The position numbers and the translations under genes are program-made. Positions 1 to 8,849 of a stretch of 64,000 nt of DNA are shown piece after piece. The notes beneath the pieces were generated by a model. It saw only the letters and a list, made by a program, of their open reading frames with translations, ran no database searches and had not been told where the DNA came from. Source of the stretch: Streptomyces dangxiongensis (GTDB lineage: Bacteria > Actinomycetota > Actinomycetes > Streptomycetales > Streptomycetaceae); the NCBI RefSeq assembly GCF_003675325.1, contig NZ_CP033073.1, forward strand, positions 7,812,001 to 7,876,000, read 5' to 3'. Numbering within the stretch: the first letter of the stretch is position 1; every line of letters begins with the position of its first letter.

Positions 1-3000
1 GGTGCCCCGGAATCCTCCGTCGCGCTGGACGAATGGGCCGAGCTCAACACGCCCTCCCCGTACGTCTCGACGACGCGCAACCCCGACCTGTGGTTCGAGG
101 AGAGGCGATACCGGTACGAGATCCGCGCCGAGGCCAACCACGACCCCGTCGGAGTCGATGTCAACGCCACCCTGGAAAGGCAGGGCTGGGAGGCGCGCCC
201 GCAGGAGCAGGAGATCGCCTTCACCGGTGGCATCAGCCCGGAGGCGATCACGGTCGTCTACGACGGTGATCTCGACCGCAGCGGGACATGGGACCCCGGC
301 ACACAGCAGGTCGTCTGGACCCCCGGCATGGTGAGCGAGGCCGCGCGGCCCGCCAGGCTCACGGTCGTCAACGCCGAGGCGGACGACTCCTCGGACGACG
401 ACGCCGCACCGGCCGGGCAGGGGAGCACGGACGCCGCACCGGCGGTGGACTACTCCGCGACCCATGCCCAGCGGTCCGCCGACGTGGCCCCGGGGCTGCC
501 GGCGAACGCGTCCCCGCCCGGCGCCACGGCCGGTCCGGTCGTGGGCCGGGGTGAGGTGCGTACCGACAGGTGGCTGCCCTTCCGGTCCCGGCCGGACCAG
601 GGCGAGCAGGAAGCGGCGGGGGCGTTCCGGTTCACGACCGGCCGGCCGGGGGAGCGGCCCGTGGTGGCGAGGCCCGCCAGGTCGGGTGAGCGCACGGAGG
701 TCGCGTACGACTGGATCCGGTACGGCGGGGACACCGCCGCCGACGATCTGCTGGTGCTGACGCGGCGACTGCACCTGGTTCCGGCCGACGGGACGACGGA
801 TCAGGAACTGGCCGGTCTGCGACGGACCGTGACACGGACCGTGGAACGGCTGGTCAACGCCCCCGCGTACCGTTTGCCCGGCCTTCAGCCGGACCAGGGG
901 GCCGGACCCGTGCGCCCGGGGCCCCGGCTGCGGGTCGAGGTGGCGTTCACCGCCACCCCCGGGGCCGCGCACACCGTCGTCACCGTCCGGCGCGGGGTAC
1001 CGGGGTACCGGGCCATGCTGCAGGGAGTGTGGTTCACCGAGGTGGATCCCGCGACCTATGCGCACGAGGTCGTCCATGGCCTCGGCGTCCTCGACGACAC
1101 CGCCGATCCGCGGGTGCTGCTCACGCCGGGCGGGCGCGCGGCGCAGGGCCTGCCCGACGGCCGGACGAGTCTGATGGGGACCATCAGGGAAGGCGTCTCC
1201 GCGCCCCCTCAGATCCTCACGCAGGACCATCTGCGCCAGATCGCCGACGTCTTCGCGCCCTACGCGCACCGCGGGAACGGCCCCTCCCACGCCCCCGAGA
1301 TCCGCTGGCACTTCTCGGACCACCCGCCGGAGCAGGTGTTCCGCGACGGTCTGCGGTCCGACGCCACGACCGGGGACCCGCTGCGGGAGGGGGCCGGCCG
1401 CTACCGTTACCGCCTCGACGCGACACGGATCGAGGACACCCGGGGCGACTCCGCCGAGACGTCCGCCTCCACCGGAGGAATCCAGGCGCCGGCGGTGCTG
1501 GGCGTGTACGACAGGACGCTCGACCGCACCGGCGCCTGGGACGAGGAGCGGCGGACGGTCGACTGGAACCCCGGCGGACGTGTGGACGACGTCGAGGAAC
1601 CGCCGGTGCGCACGGACCCGTCCGCCGGCCCGGCGGAGGAACCGGACACGGACACGGCGCCCGAGGTGGACTACTCCATGGTCCATCCCGCCGACCGTGA
1701 GTACATCGTGGAGAGCCGCCCCCACGAGATCGTGTGGCGCTTCTCGGACACGCGGCCGGAGGAGGTGTTCACCGCCGGTTTCCGGGCGGAGGACCCGAAC
1801 GGCCTGGTGCGGCTGGAACGCTATGCGAACTGGAACCCGCTGAACGCCCAGTACGTGTCCACGACCCGTGACCGCGAACTCATGTACCGGGGGCGCCGCT
1901 ACCGCTACGAGATCGTGTCGCTGCTCAACGCCGACCGGACCGGCGTGGACGTCGCGCCCTCCCTCGCGAGTATGCAGCGGCACCATGACTTCCCCAGGGA
2001 GCAGGAGGTCGCGTTCACCGGGAGGATCAGCCCGGGGGCGATCGTCCTGGTCCACGACCGTCAGGAACGCCGGACCGGGTCCTGGGACAGCCGGACCCAG
2101 CAGGTGCTCTGGGCGCCCGGGGAGAACTTCGCGGCGCCCGTCGGGTCGGGCGAGGTCCGCACCAACCGGTGGGCGCCTCCGGTCGAGGCCGAGGTCGGGT
2201 ACGAGTGGGTCTGGTACCGCACGGGCCCCGTGGGCGCGGACGAGCTGCGGTTGACGCGCCGACTGCATCTGGAGCCGAACGGGACGTCGGCGGAGTACCT
2301 GGACGCCATCCGCTCGCTGATCCTGGAAGAGCTGGACGAGCTGATCAACGCTCCGGGGTACCGGCTGCCCGAGGTGCGGCACGCCCCGGAGACCGGGGCG
2401 GTGACGCCGGGACCGCGACTTCGTGTGCGAGTCGAGTTCACCGACGACCCGGCGACGGCGCATGGCCGCCTCACGGTGCGGCCCGAGGCCGACCCCTCGA
2501 TCCGTGCGTTCGTGGCCGAGATCGTGCGTGGTCTGGGGGTGTTCGACGACGCGAGCGGGCTGAACGCACTGACGGAGGAACACCTGCGGCAGATCACGGA
2601 GACCCTGGCGCCTCACCTGAACCGCGACGCCGGTCCGGCGGGCGACGAGCAGAACGCGGACGCGGCACCGGCGGTGGACTACTCCCCGGGCCGGCCCGAC
2701 GACCGTGACCCCGTCGGCGACAGCCGGACCCACGGACCGCTCGACCCGCCCGGGGACGAGTCCGGCGTCCTGTCCTCCGATGTGCGCGCCGGCCAGGAAC
2801 CGCCGGAGACACGACCCGCCGGCCCGGCCATGGCCGGGCGACCGGCTCAGGTGCCGTGGCAGCGGAGGATTCCGGTGCCCGATCCGCTGGCCATCCCGAG
2901 CGTCCACGGCGCCCTTGGGCTGGACTTCCGGCCCGCCGGCGCCCGCGCCCTTGACACGGCGGCGCCGAGCGGCGACGCGGGAACCACGACCTCCGCGGAG

Positions 3001-6000
3001 AGCCGGGCACCGTGGGACTCGGCCTCCGCGCCGGTGCCCTGCTTCGTCCTCGCCGGCGGTACGCACCGGTCCGTCCTGGTGCGGACCGCGACGGAGCCCG
3101 AGTCCATGCGCCCGGTGGAGTTCGCGGACCATCTGGGGGCACGGCCGGAGATCCGGGCGCTGCCCGCCGACGTGCCTGTCGTGCTGGTCATGTCCCACAG
3201 CGGCGCGGGCGGTCTGGAACTGCCGCGTCTCGTCGCCGCCCGCACAGGCCGCACCGTGTGGTCGTACACCGGGAAGGTGCGGCCCCGGCTCTCGACGGAC
3301 AGCGCGGGCAGGCCGACCGTGGTGGCCGGCGACGAAGGCGGGCCCGTCGCACGGTGGCTGCGGAGCCTGCCCGACGACCTCGGGACCCTGACCGGGGAGG
3401 AGCGCGCGAGTGTCGTCCCGCCGGAGGCCGTGCCGCTGAAGACCGTGTACGGCCGGCCGGTCGCCTACGCGGACATCGTCCAGCACACGGTCCAGGACGA
3501 ACAGCACAGGCCGCTGGGGCGGGCGTGGATGACGCCGCAGGACTGGGCCGATGAGTACGCGGCCCAGAGCGTCAGGCTGGGGCTCAGGAAATCCTTCCGC
3601 GTGCGGGACCGCGTCGACGGCAATCGAGTTCTCCGGCCCGGCTCGGCCCGGCCGCTTCCATGGAAACGGGACCTGCCGGAAGTCACCCCCTTTTTCCTGC
3701 TCGCCCACGGCGCCACCGATCACGTGTCCCTGCCCACCACGGCCGGGACCGCCAGGGTGGACGGGACGAACATCGGGAGGTTCCTCAAGCGCCGGCCGAG
3801 TTTCAGCCGGCTGCCGTCGGAAGTCCCCATCGTGCTGGTCTCCTGCCTCACCGGCGGCGAAGCGGGCCGGTCGGACCGGAATGTGGCGCAACGGGTGGCC
3901 GACGAAACCGGCCGCGTGGTGTACGCACCCACCAGCAGGTCGCTCATCAGCCTGAACCTGGTGGCCGAGAGCCCCGATGAGCTCCCGCAGTGGCTCACCT
4001 TCCGGCCCGGGCGACCGGACACGGACGGCCCGGCGCCCGCACCGGAGGGGCCGGAGGCGCCGGGCACGACGGCACCGGTGACGCAGGCGGCGGCCGACGT
4101 CCCGGAAACCCGGCCGGCGCGGCCCGGGACTGCGCCCGTCCGGACGGCACCGCCGCCGGTGCGTCCCCCGGCCGGTGTGACACGGCACGTGGTGCGGTTC
4201 GCCGAGCGCACGGAGACCCTGTCGGCGGAGCAGCGGCAAGGGGTGCGCCGGTTCGCCGAGGAGGTGGCGCGCCTGGCCCTGGACGATCACCGGGCCGGGC
4301 TGCCCTGGCCACGGCTGCGGGTCGAGGCCGGTGGCAACGGCGGTGTGCTGATGTCGCCGGGACGGGCCGACGCGGCGATGCGGACGAGCCTGCGGCGCGG
4401 TGAGGCGGTGGTGGCCGAGCTGCGGCAGGCGGTGCGGGAGGCGCTGAAGGAGCTTCAGCCCGGGAGCGCTGCCGCGGCGGTCATGGACGACTCCTTGTTC
4501 TCCGTGGTGCCTCTCGGGCGTGCGGCGGGACATGACGCCCCGCAGAACTCGGGTGAGAGCCGTGAGAACCTGCGTCGGCAGGCCGTGGTGACGGTGGTGC
4601 GGTCCGAGCCGCAGGCCGACACGCTCGGTCCCCCGCTCGGGGAGGGACCCGCCCTCCTCCTGCCCGACGCGCGGACCGGCCGGGGCGTGCCCGAGGAGCG
4701 GTCCGCCGGGCCGGAGCCGACGGCGTCCGAGCGGATCGTCCCGGTGCCGGACGCGGCGCCGATCGTCTCCCGCGGGCACACCCGCGGGGACCTCGGCCTG
4801 GACTTCCGGCCCGGCGCAGTCCACCGCCCGGGCGAGACGGCGCCGCCCGAGGTCTGGAGGACCTACGTCCCGGGACCGGCCGGCCCCGAACGCGCCGGGA
4901 CCTACCGGCCGGAACGGCCCCCGTGGTTCTCGCTCGCGGCGTCGGCTCCGGTGCCGTACCTCGTGGTGGCCGACACCGCGTACGGAGCCGTCCTGGTGCG
5001 GACGGCGGAGGGCGGTGACGCGATGCGTCCGGCCGAGTTCGCGGACCACCTGGCGTCGCTCCCGCGGGTGCGGGCGCTGCCCGCCGACGCGCCGGTCGTG
5101 CTGGTGATGCCGCACGGTGGCACGGGCGGTCTGGACCTGCCGCGTCTGGTGGCGGCGCGCACGGGCCGGACCGTCTGGTCGCACACCGGTGAGCTGCGAC
5201 TGCTGCCCTCGCCCGACGGCACCGCCACGCGGATCACCGTGGTGGGCGAGGACGCGGGGGAGTCGTCCGGGCGGTGGCTGCGCAGCCTGCCCGACGACCT
5301 CGGCGCCGTCTCGGCCGAGGAGCGCGCGCGGGTGGTGCCGCCGCGGGCCGCACGGCTGACCTCACTGGACGGCCGGCCGATCGCCGGTGCGGACATCGTC
5401 CACCAGACGATCCAGGACGACCAGCACAGGCCGCTCGGCCGCGCCTCGCTGGCGCCTGCGCAGTGGGCCCGGCCGGGTTACGGAGAACGGGCCCGCAAGC
5501 TCGGCACCAGAAGCACGTCCCGGGCATGGGACACGGTCGACGGCGAGCACGTACCGCGGCCGGACTCGCGCCGGCCGCTGCCGTGGACGAGCGACCGGGA
5601 GACGGTGACCCCGTACTTCTTCATGTCCCACGGCAGGGCGAACTTCGTGATGCTGCACACCGAGACCGGGGACATCCAGGTGGACGGGACGAACCTCGGC
5701 AGGTTCCTGAAGCGCCGGCCCAGCCTGAACCGGCTGCCCGCACACGTCCCGATCGTGCTGGCCGCCTGTTTCACCGGTGCCGGAGCGGCGGAGCCGGGCC
5801 GGAACGTGGCACAACTGGTGGCGGACGAGACCGGACGTGTCGTCCACGCGCCCACGGCCCCCGTCGAAACGGCACTGCAGTTGATGCCCCCGAGCCCCCA
5901 AGACCACGCCGAATGGCTGACCTTCCAGCCCGGACGGCCGGAGCCCGACTCGTCCGCCGCGGTGCCTCCCCGGCGGCCGGAACAGCTCCCGTCCGAGCGG

Positions 6001-6069
6001 CCCCGCACCGGAACCGGGCACCGGTCCCGGAGCCGTCACCGGGGCCACCGACACCGAGGAGACCGATGA
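1..6069 (+). CDS. Giant multidomain toxin-like protein (ART-like, metzincin-like and His/Cys-dyad repeats), 5' end outside window
   Basis: The frame is open from base 1, so about 2,022 C-terminal residues are visible. Three ADP-ribosyltransferase-like modules occur. The first (residues 1-105) shows YVSTT and EQEIAF, the S-T-T and E-x-E motifs of the R-S-E class. A complete one (nt 1720-2130) has VWRFSD, YVSTTR and EQEVAF. One near nt 1300-1580 keeps only the Arg region. A metzincin-like domain carries HEVVHGLGVLD (HExxHxxGxxD, nt 1063-1095) and a later SLMG Met-turn; its second copy (nt 2150-2620) reads AEIVRGLGVFD and has lost the zinc ligands. Two longer repeats each end in a His...Cys dyad (H 3706, C 3844; H 5629, C 5767) in a caspase/CPD-like setting. 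Linkers of the type AAPAVDYS separate modules. Such proteins are often named lonely-Cys-domain proteins; I infer a secreted polymorphic toxin. The C-terminal tail is Arg/His-rich. Confidence 0.8.
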   Translation, partial: GAPESSVALDEWAELNTPSPYVSTTRNPDLWFEERRYRYEIRAEANHDPVGVDVNATLERQGWEARPQEQEIAFTGGISPEAITVVYDGDLDRSGTWDPGTQQVVWTPGMVSEAARPARLTVVNAEADDSSDDDAAPAGQGSTDAAPAVDYSATHAQRSADVAPGLPANASPPGATAGPVVGRGEVRTDRWLPFRSRPDQGEQEAAGAFRFTTGRPGERPVVARPARSGERTEVAYDWIRYGGDTAADDLLVLTRRLHLVPADGTTDQELAGLRRTVTRTVERLVNAPAYRLPGLQPDQGAGPVRPGPRLRVEVAFTATPGAAHTVVTVRRGVPGYRAMLQGVWFTEVDPATYAHEVVHGLGVLDDTADPRVLLTPGGRAAQGLPDGRTSLMGTIREGVSAPPQILTQDHLRQIADVFAPYAHRGNGPSHAPEIRWHFSDHPPEQVFRDGLRSDATTGDPLREGAGRYRYRLDATRIEDTRGDSAETSASTGGIQAPAVLGVYDRTLDRTGAWDEERRTVDWNPGGRVDDVEEPPVRTDPSAGPAEEPDTDTAPEVDYSMVHPADREYIVESRPHEIVWRFSDTRPEEVFTAGFRAEDPNGLVRLERYANWNPLNAQYVSTTRDRELMYRGRRYRYEIVSLLNADRTGVDVAPSLASMQRHHDFPREQEVAFTGRISPGAIVLVHDRQERRTGSWDSRTQQVLWAPGENFAAPVGSGEVRTNRWAPPVEAEVGYEWVWYRTGPVGADELRLTRRLHLEPNGTSAEYLDAIRSLILEELDELINAPGYRLPEVRHAPETGAVTPGPRLRVRVEFTDDPATAHGRLTVRPEADPSIRAFVAEIVRGLGVFDDASGLNALTEEHLRQITETLAPHLNRDAGPAGDEQNADAAPAVDYSPGRPDDRDPVGDSRTHGPLDPPGDESGVLSSDVRAGQEPPETRPAGPAMAGRPAQVPWQRRIPVPDPLAIPSVHGALGLDFRPAGARALDTAAPSGDAGTTTSAESRAPWDSASAPVPCFVLAGGTHRSVLVRTATEPESMRPVEFADHLGARPEIRALPADVPVVLVMSHSGAGGLELPRLVAARTGRTVWSYTGKVRPRLSTDSAGRPTVVAGDEGGPVARWLRSLPDDLGTLTGEERASVVPPEAVPLKTVYGRPVAYADIVQHTVQDEQHRPLGRAWMTPQDWADEYAAQSVRLGLRKSFRVRDRVDGNRVLRPGSARPLPWKRDLPEVTPFFLLAHGATDHVSLPTTAGTARVDGTNIGRFLKRRPSFSRLPSEVPIVLVSCLTGGEAGRSDRNVAQRVADETGRVVYAPTSRSLISLNLVAESPDELPQWLTFRPGRPDTDGPAPAPEGPEAPGTTAPVTQAAADVPETRPARPGTAPVRTAPPPVRPPAGVTRHVVRFAERTETLSAEQRQGVRRFAEEVARLALDDHRAGLPWPRLRVEAGGNGGVLMSPGRADAAMRTSLRRGEAVVAELRQAVREALKELQPGSAAAAVMDDSLFSVVPLGRAAGHDAPQNSGESRENLRRQAVVTVVRSEPQADTLGPPLGEGPALLLPDARTGRGVPEERSAGPEPTASERIVPVPDAAPIVSRGHTRGDLGLDFRPGAVHRPGETAPPEVWRTYVPGPAGPERAGTYRPERPPWFSLAASAPVPYLVVADTAYGAVLVRTAEGGDAMRPAEFADHLASLPRVRALPADAPVVLVMPHGGTGGLDLPRLVAARTGRTVWSHTGELRLLPSPDGTATRITVVGEDAGESSGRWLRSLPDDLGAVSAEERARVVPPRAARLTSLDGRPIAGADIVHQTIQDDQHRPLGRASLAPAQWARPGYGERARKLGTRSTSRAWDTVDGEHVPRPDSRRPLPWTSDRETVTPYFFMSHGRANFVMLHTETGDIQVDGTNLGRFLKRRPSLNRLPAHVPIVLAACFTGAGAAEPGRNVAQLVADETGRVVHAPTAPVETALQLMPPSPQDHAEWLTFQPGRPEPDSSAAVPPRRPEQLPSERPRTGTGHRSRSRHRGHRHRGDR

Positions 6070-6707
6070 CGAACGCTGACGCCACCCCGACCACGTCCGG
6101 CACGGCGGCACGGGATGTGGTCCCGGAGGCCGGTGACCTGCGCGACGCGCCCGAGATACCGGCCGAGCTGCGGGCGGCTGCCAGGCGGGCGCCCGACCAC
6201 TGGCTGGGCATGGTGGACCCCGAGTGGACCGGCGACGGGCCTCCGCCGTCCTGGGCGGTGCGGGGGGAGTGGCGTTCGGACGCGGCGGGCGAGATCGTGC
6301 AGTGGCGGGAGAACGAGGGCTACCGCCCCTCTCCGTCGGCGCGCGGCTGGCCGCCGCCGACCGACGAGGTGGACGAGGCCGTCCAGCTCGCGGTCACCGG
6401 ATACGGCCCGGCCGAGGAGGTGACACGGCGCCTGGCGGAGGCCGAGGTGGCCGTGCCGGTCGGTCCCGACGGACGGCCGCTGCTGGCCGCCACCCCGGAC
6501 GGCGTCCCTGTCGTCCCCGTCCACACCTCGGCCGCGCAACTCCACGCCCTGGGGCGGCTGGCGTACGACGCCGTGCCGGTCACCCTGCTGCTGGACTTCC
6601 TGGAGCCGGAGCAGCGCCTGCTCGTCAACCCCGGCGGCGCGGCCAGTCTGCTGCTGGAGACGGACGCGCTGAGACGGGCGGTGGCGGGGGAACAGCCGCC
6701 GGCCTGA
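6066..6707 (+). CDS. Type VII secretion system-associated protein (SseB-like)
   Basis: A 213-residue soluble protein. Its ATG overlaps the stop codon of the giant upstream gene in an ATGA arrangement, so the two are probably translationally coupled. The N-terminal half has aromatic motifs (DHWLGMVDPEW, PPPSWAVRGEW, then ENEGYRPSPSARGWP) and the C-terminal half resembles SseB-like domains (GRPLLAA...GVPVVPVHTS, then ALGRLAYDAVPVTLLL). I recall proteins like this annotated as T7SS-associated beside large actinobacterial effectors; a role as chaperone or immunity partner of the upstream protein is inference. No signal peptide or membrane segment is seen. Confidence 0.65.
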   Translation: MTNADATPTTSGTAARDVVPEAGDLRDAPEIPAELRAAARRAPDHWLGMVDPEWTGDGPPPSWAVRGEWRSDAAGEIVQWRENEGYRPSPSARGWPPPTDEVDEAVQLAVTGYGPAEEVTRRLAEAEVAVPVGPDGRPLLAATPDGVPVVPVHTSAAQLHALGRLAYDAVPVTLLLDFLEPEQRLLVNPGGAASLLLETDALRRAVAGEQPPA

Positions 6708-7074
6708 CCTCGCACAGGCCGGCGGCCGACCCCGGCCGGTCCGCCCGTCCGGCGGCACCGTTCCGGACGGACGGGATCACAGCACGACACCTCGTGGTAA
6801 CCATCCGTCCCCTTCGGGTACGCCCGCTGTCCCATCGGACATCTCGCGGTGCCGGACGAGGCGGCCGGGGGCCGTCCGCCCCCAGACTGCTCCGGGCGGT
6901 GCGACCCGGGCCCTCTCCGTTGCCCGCGGACGGCGCGCCGCCGACGCCGCGCCGTGGCACCGGCACGCCTGTCATGAGCAGGACATGTCGACCGTCCGTG
7001 ACGTCCGCCGGTTCCGTCCCGTGCGGCCCCTGGCTCCCGCACAGCGCCGACACTTTTGAAGGTGAGCGACCAAC
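6708..7074. other. Intergenic region, no gene recognised
   Basis: About 370 bases between the T7SS-associated gene and the permease. Short GC-rich inverted repeats occur after 6708, but I see no clean terminator, RNA gene or plausible small gene. An AAGGTGA-like ribosome site lies about 10 nt before the permease ATG. Confidence 0.4.
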
Positions 7075-8559
7075 ATGAACGAACCCCTCACGACCGCGAC
7101 GGATCATCCCCGATCCGATGCCGCGGCGACACCCGGCGGCCCCACCCACGTCGACGCGGGTGACGCCGGCTACCACAAGGACCTGAAGTCACGGCACGTC
7201 AACATGATCGCCGTGGGCGGCGCGATAGGAACGGGCCTCTTCCTCGGGGCGGGCGGCCGACTGCACGACGCGGGCCCGTCCCTCTTCATCGCCTACGCCG
7301 TGTGCGGTCTCTTCGCCTTCCTCGTCGTGCGGGCACTGGGCGAACTCGTGCTGCACCGGCCCTCCTCCGGCGCGTTCGTGTCCTACTCGCGCGAGTTCAT
7401 GGGGGAGGAGGGCGCGTACACGGCCGGCTGGCTCTACTTCGTCAACTGGGCGACCACCGCCATCGCCGACATCACGGCGGTGGCCACCTACGCCCACTTC
7501 TGGTCCACCTTCTCGGACATCCCGCAGTGGGTGCTCGCCCTGGTCGCCCTGGCCGCCGTGCTGACGGCCAACCTGATCTCCGTGAAGTACTTCGGGGAGA
7601 CGGAGTTCTGGTTCGCCATCATCAAGGTCTCGGCCCTGGTCGTCTTCCTGCTCGTCGGTGTCTACCTGGTGGTCACCCGGCACCACGTCGACGGCCACAC
7701 CCCCGGGCTCGGCACCGTCACCGACCACGGCGGTCTGTTCCCCCACGGGTGGACACCGATGCTGCTGCTGATCCAGGGAGTCGTCTTCGCGTACGCGGGC
7801 GTCGAGCTGTGCGGTATCGCGGCCGGGGAGACCGAGCACCCCGAGAAGATCATTCCGAAGGCCGTCAACTCCATCATGTGGCGTGTCGGTCTCTTCTACG
7901 TCGGCTCCGTCGTCCTGCTCTCCCTGCTGCTGCCGTCCTCGGTCTACGCCGCCGGTGAGAGCCCGTTCGTCACGGTCTTCACCAAGCTCGGCATCCCGGG
8001 CGCGGCCGACGTGATGAACCTGATCGTCCTGACCGCCGCGCTGTCGAGCCTGAACTCCGGTCTCTACTCCACCGGACGCATCCTGCGGTCCATGTCCCTG
8101 TCCGGTTCCGCGCCCAGGTTCACGGGCGTGATGAACCGGGGAGGGGTGCCCTACGGCGGCATCCTGCTGACGGCGGGCTTCGGGGTGTTCGGCGTCGTCC
8201 TCAACTACGCGATGCCGGGCAAGGCGTTCGAGATCGTCATCAACTTCGCCTCGTTCGGCATCATCGGCACCTGGGGCATGATCATGATCTGTTCGCTGCT
8301 GTTCTGGAAGCGGTCGCAGAACGGCACCGTCACCCGTCCCGCCTACCGGCTGCCCTGGGCCCCGTACACCCAGGTGGTCACCCTGGTCTTCCTCGCCTCC
8401 ATCGTGCTGCTCATGTGGCAGGACGGCGGTGTCTCGCGCACCACCGTCGAATGTCTGCCGCTCGTCGTCGGCGCCCTGGTCGGTGGCTGGTTCGTGGTGC
8501 GCGGGAACGGTCCCGCGCGGGCGGCGGCCGACGGGGAGACGGACGCGGCGGGGCGATAG
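7075..8559 (+). CDS. Amino acid permease, APC superfamily (AnsP/GabP-like)
   Basis: 494 residues, the usual length for amino-acid/proton symporters of the APC family. The first membrane segment carries the signature MIAVGGAIGTGLFLGAGG (about residues 43-60), followed by about eleven more hydrophobic segments, with FAYAGVELCGIAAGETEHPEK around residue 240, a conserved region of the GabP/AnsP branch. It should import an amino acid at the cytoplasmic membrane; similarity of the first segments to asparagine permeases is suggestive but does not fix the substrate. It stands alone, followed by a strong hairpin and an IS110 element, so a link with the NRPS cluster downstream is not shown. Confidence 0.88.
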   Translation: MNEPLTTATDHPRSDAAATPGGPTHVDAGDAGYHKDLKSRHVNMIAVGGAIGTGLFLGAGGRLHDAGPSLFIAYAVCGLFAFLVVRALGELVLHRPSSGAFVSYSREFMGEEGAYTAGWLYFVNWATTAIADITAVATYAHFWSTFSDIPQWVLALVALAAVLTANLISVKYFGETEFWFAIIKVSALVVFLLVGVYLVVTRHHVDGHTPGLGTVTDHGGLFPHGWTPMLLLIQGVVFAYAGVELCGIAAGETEHPEKIIPKAVNSIMWRVGLFYVGSVVLLSLLLPSSVYAAGESPFVTVFTKLGIPGAADVMNLIVLTAALSSLNSGLYSTGRILRSMSLSGSAPRFTGVMNRGGVPYGGILLTAGFGVFGVVLNYAMPGKAFEIVINFASFGIIGTWGMIMICSLLFWKRSQNGTVTRPAYRLPWAPYTQVVTLVFLASIVLLMWQDGGVSRTTVECLPLVVGALVGGWFVVRGNGPARAAADGETDAAGR

Positions 8560-8659
8560 GGACGGCCCGCTGTCCGAAGGGGCAAAGGGACGGTGGGGCA
8601 CGTCGGCGGTCACGTCCGGTCGGATAGCTTCCTCACGCGTCCGATGCTGCCGCACCGGT

Positions 8660-8711
8660 GGTGGAGGGGTTCGCGGCACGCATCCTCCCTCGTGACGCGA
8701 ACCCCTCCACC
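8660..8711. terminator. Very strong hairpin downstream of the permease
   Basis: GGTGGAGGGGTTCGCG at 8660-8675 is exactly complementary to CGCGAACCCCTCCACC at 8696-8711. After one mismatch the stem continues with CACG/CGTG, leaving a 10-nt loop (8681-8690). No T-tract follows, as is usual in Streptomyces. It most likely ends permease transcription; part of an older repeat or IS end is the alternative. Confidence 0.65.
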
Positions 8712-8849
8712 GACGGGCCGGCGGACGTCCCGGAGTGCCCGGCGCCGCATCCCGGCCCGGGCACTCGCCACGCCCGCGTCCCTCCCCCGTTATCTTCTTT
8801 GCGGTCCTGCAAGAGGGCCGCTGGCCTCCGGGCCCGGCATGGCTGTTCC

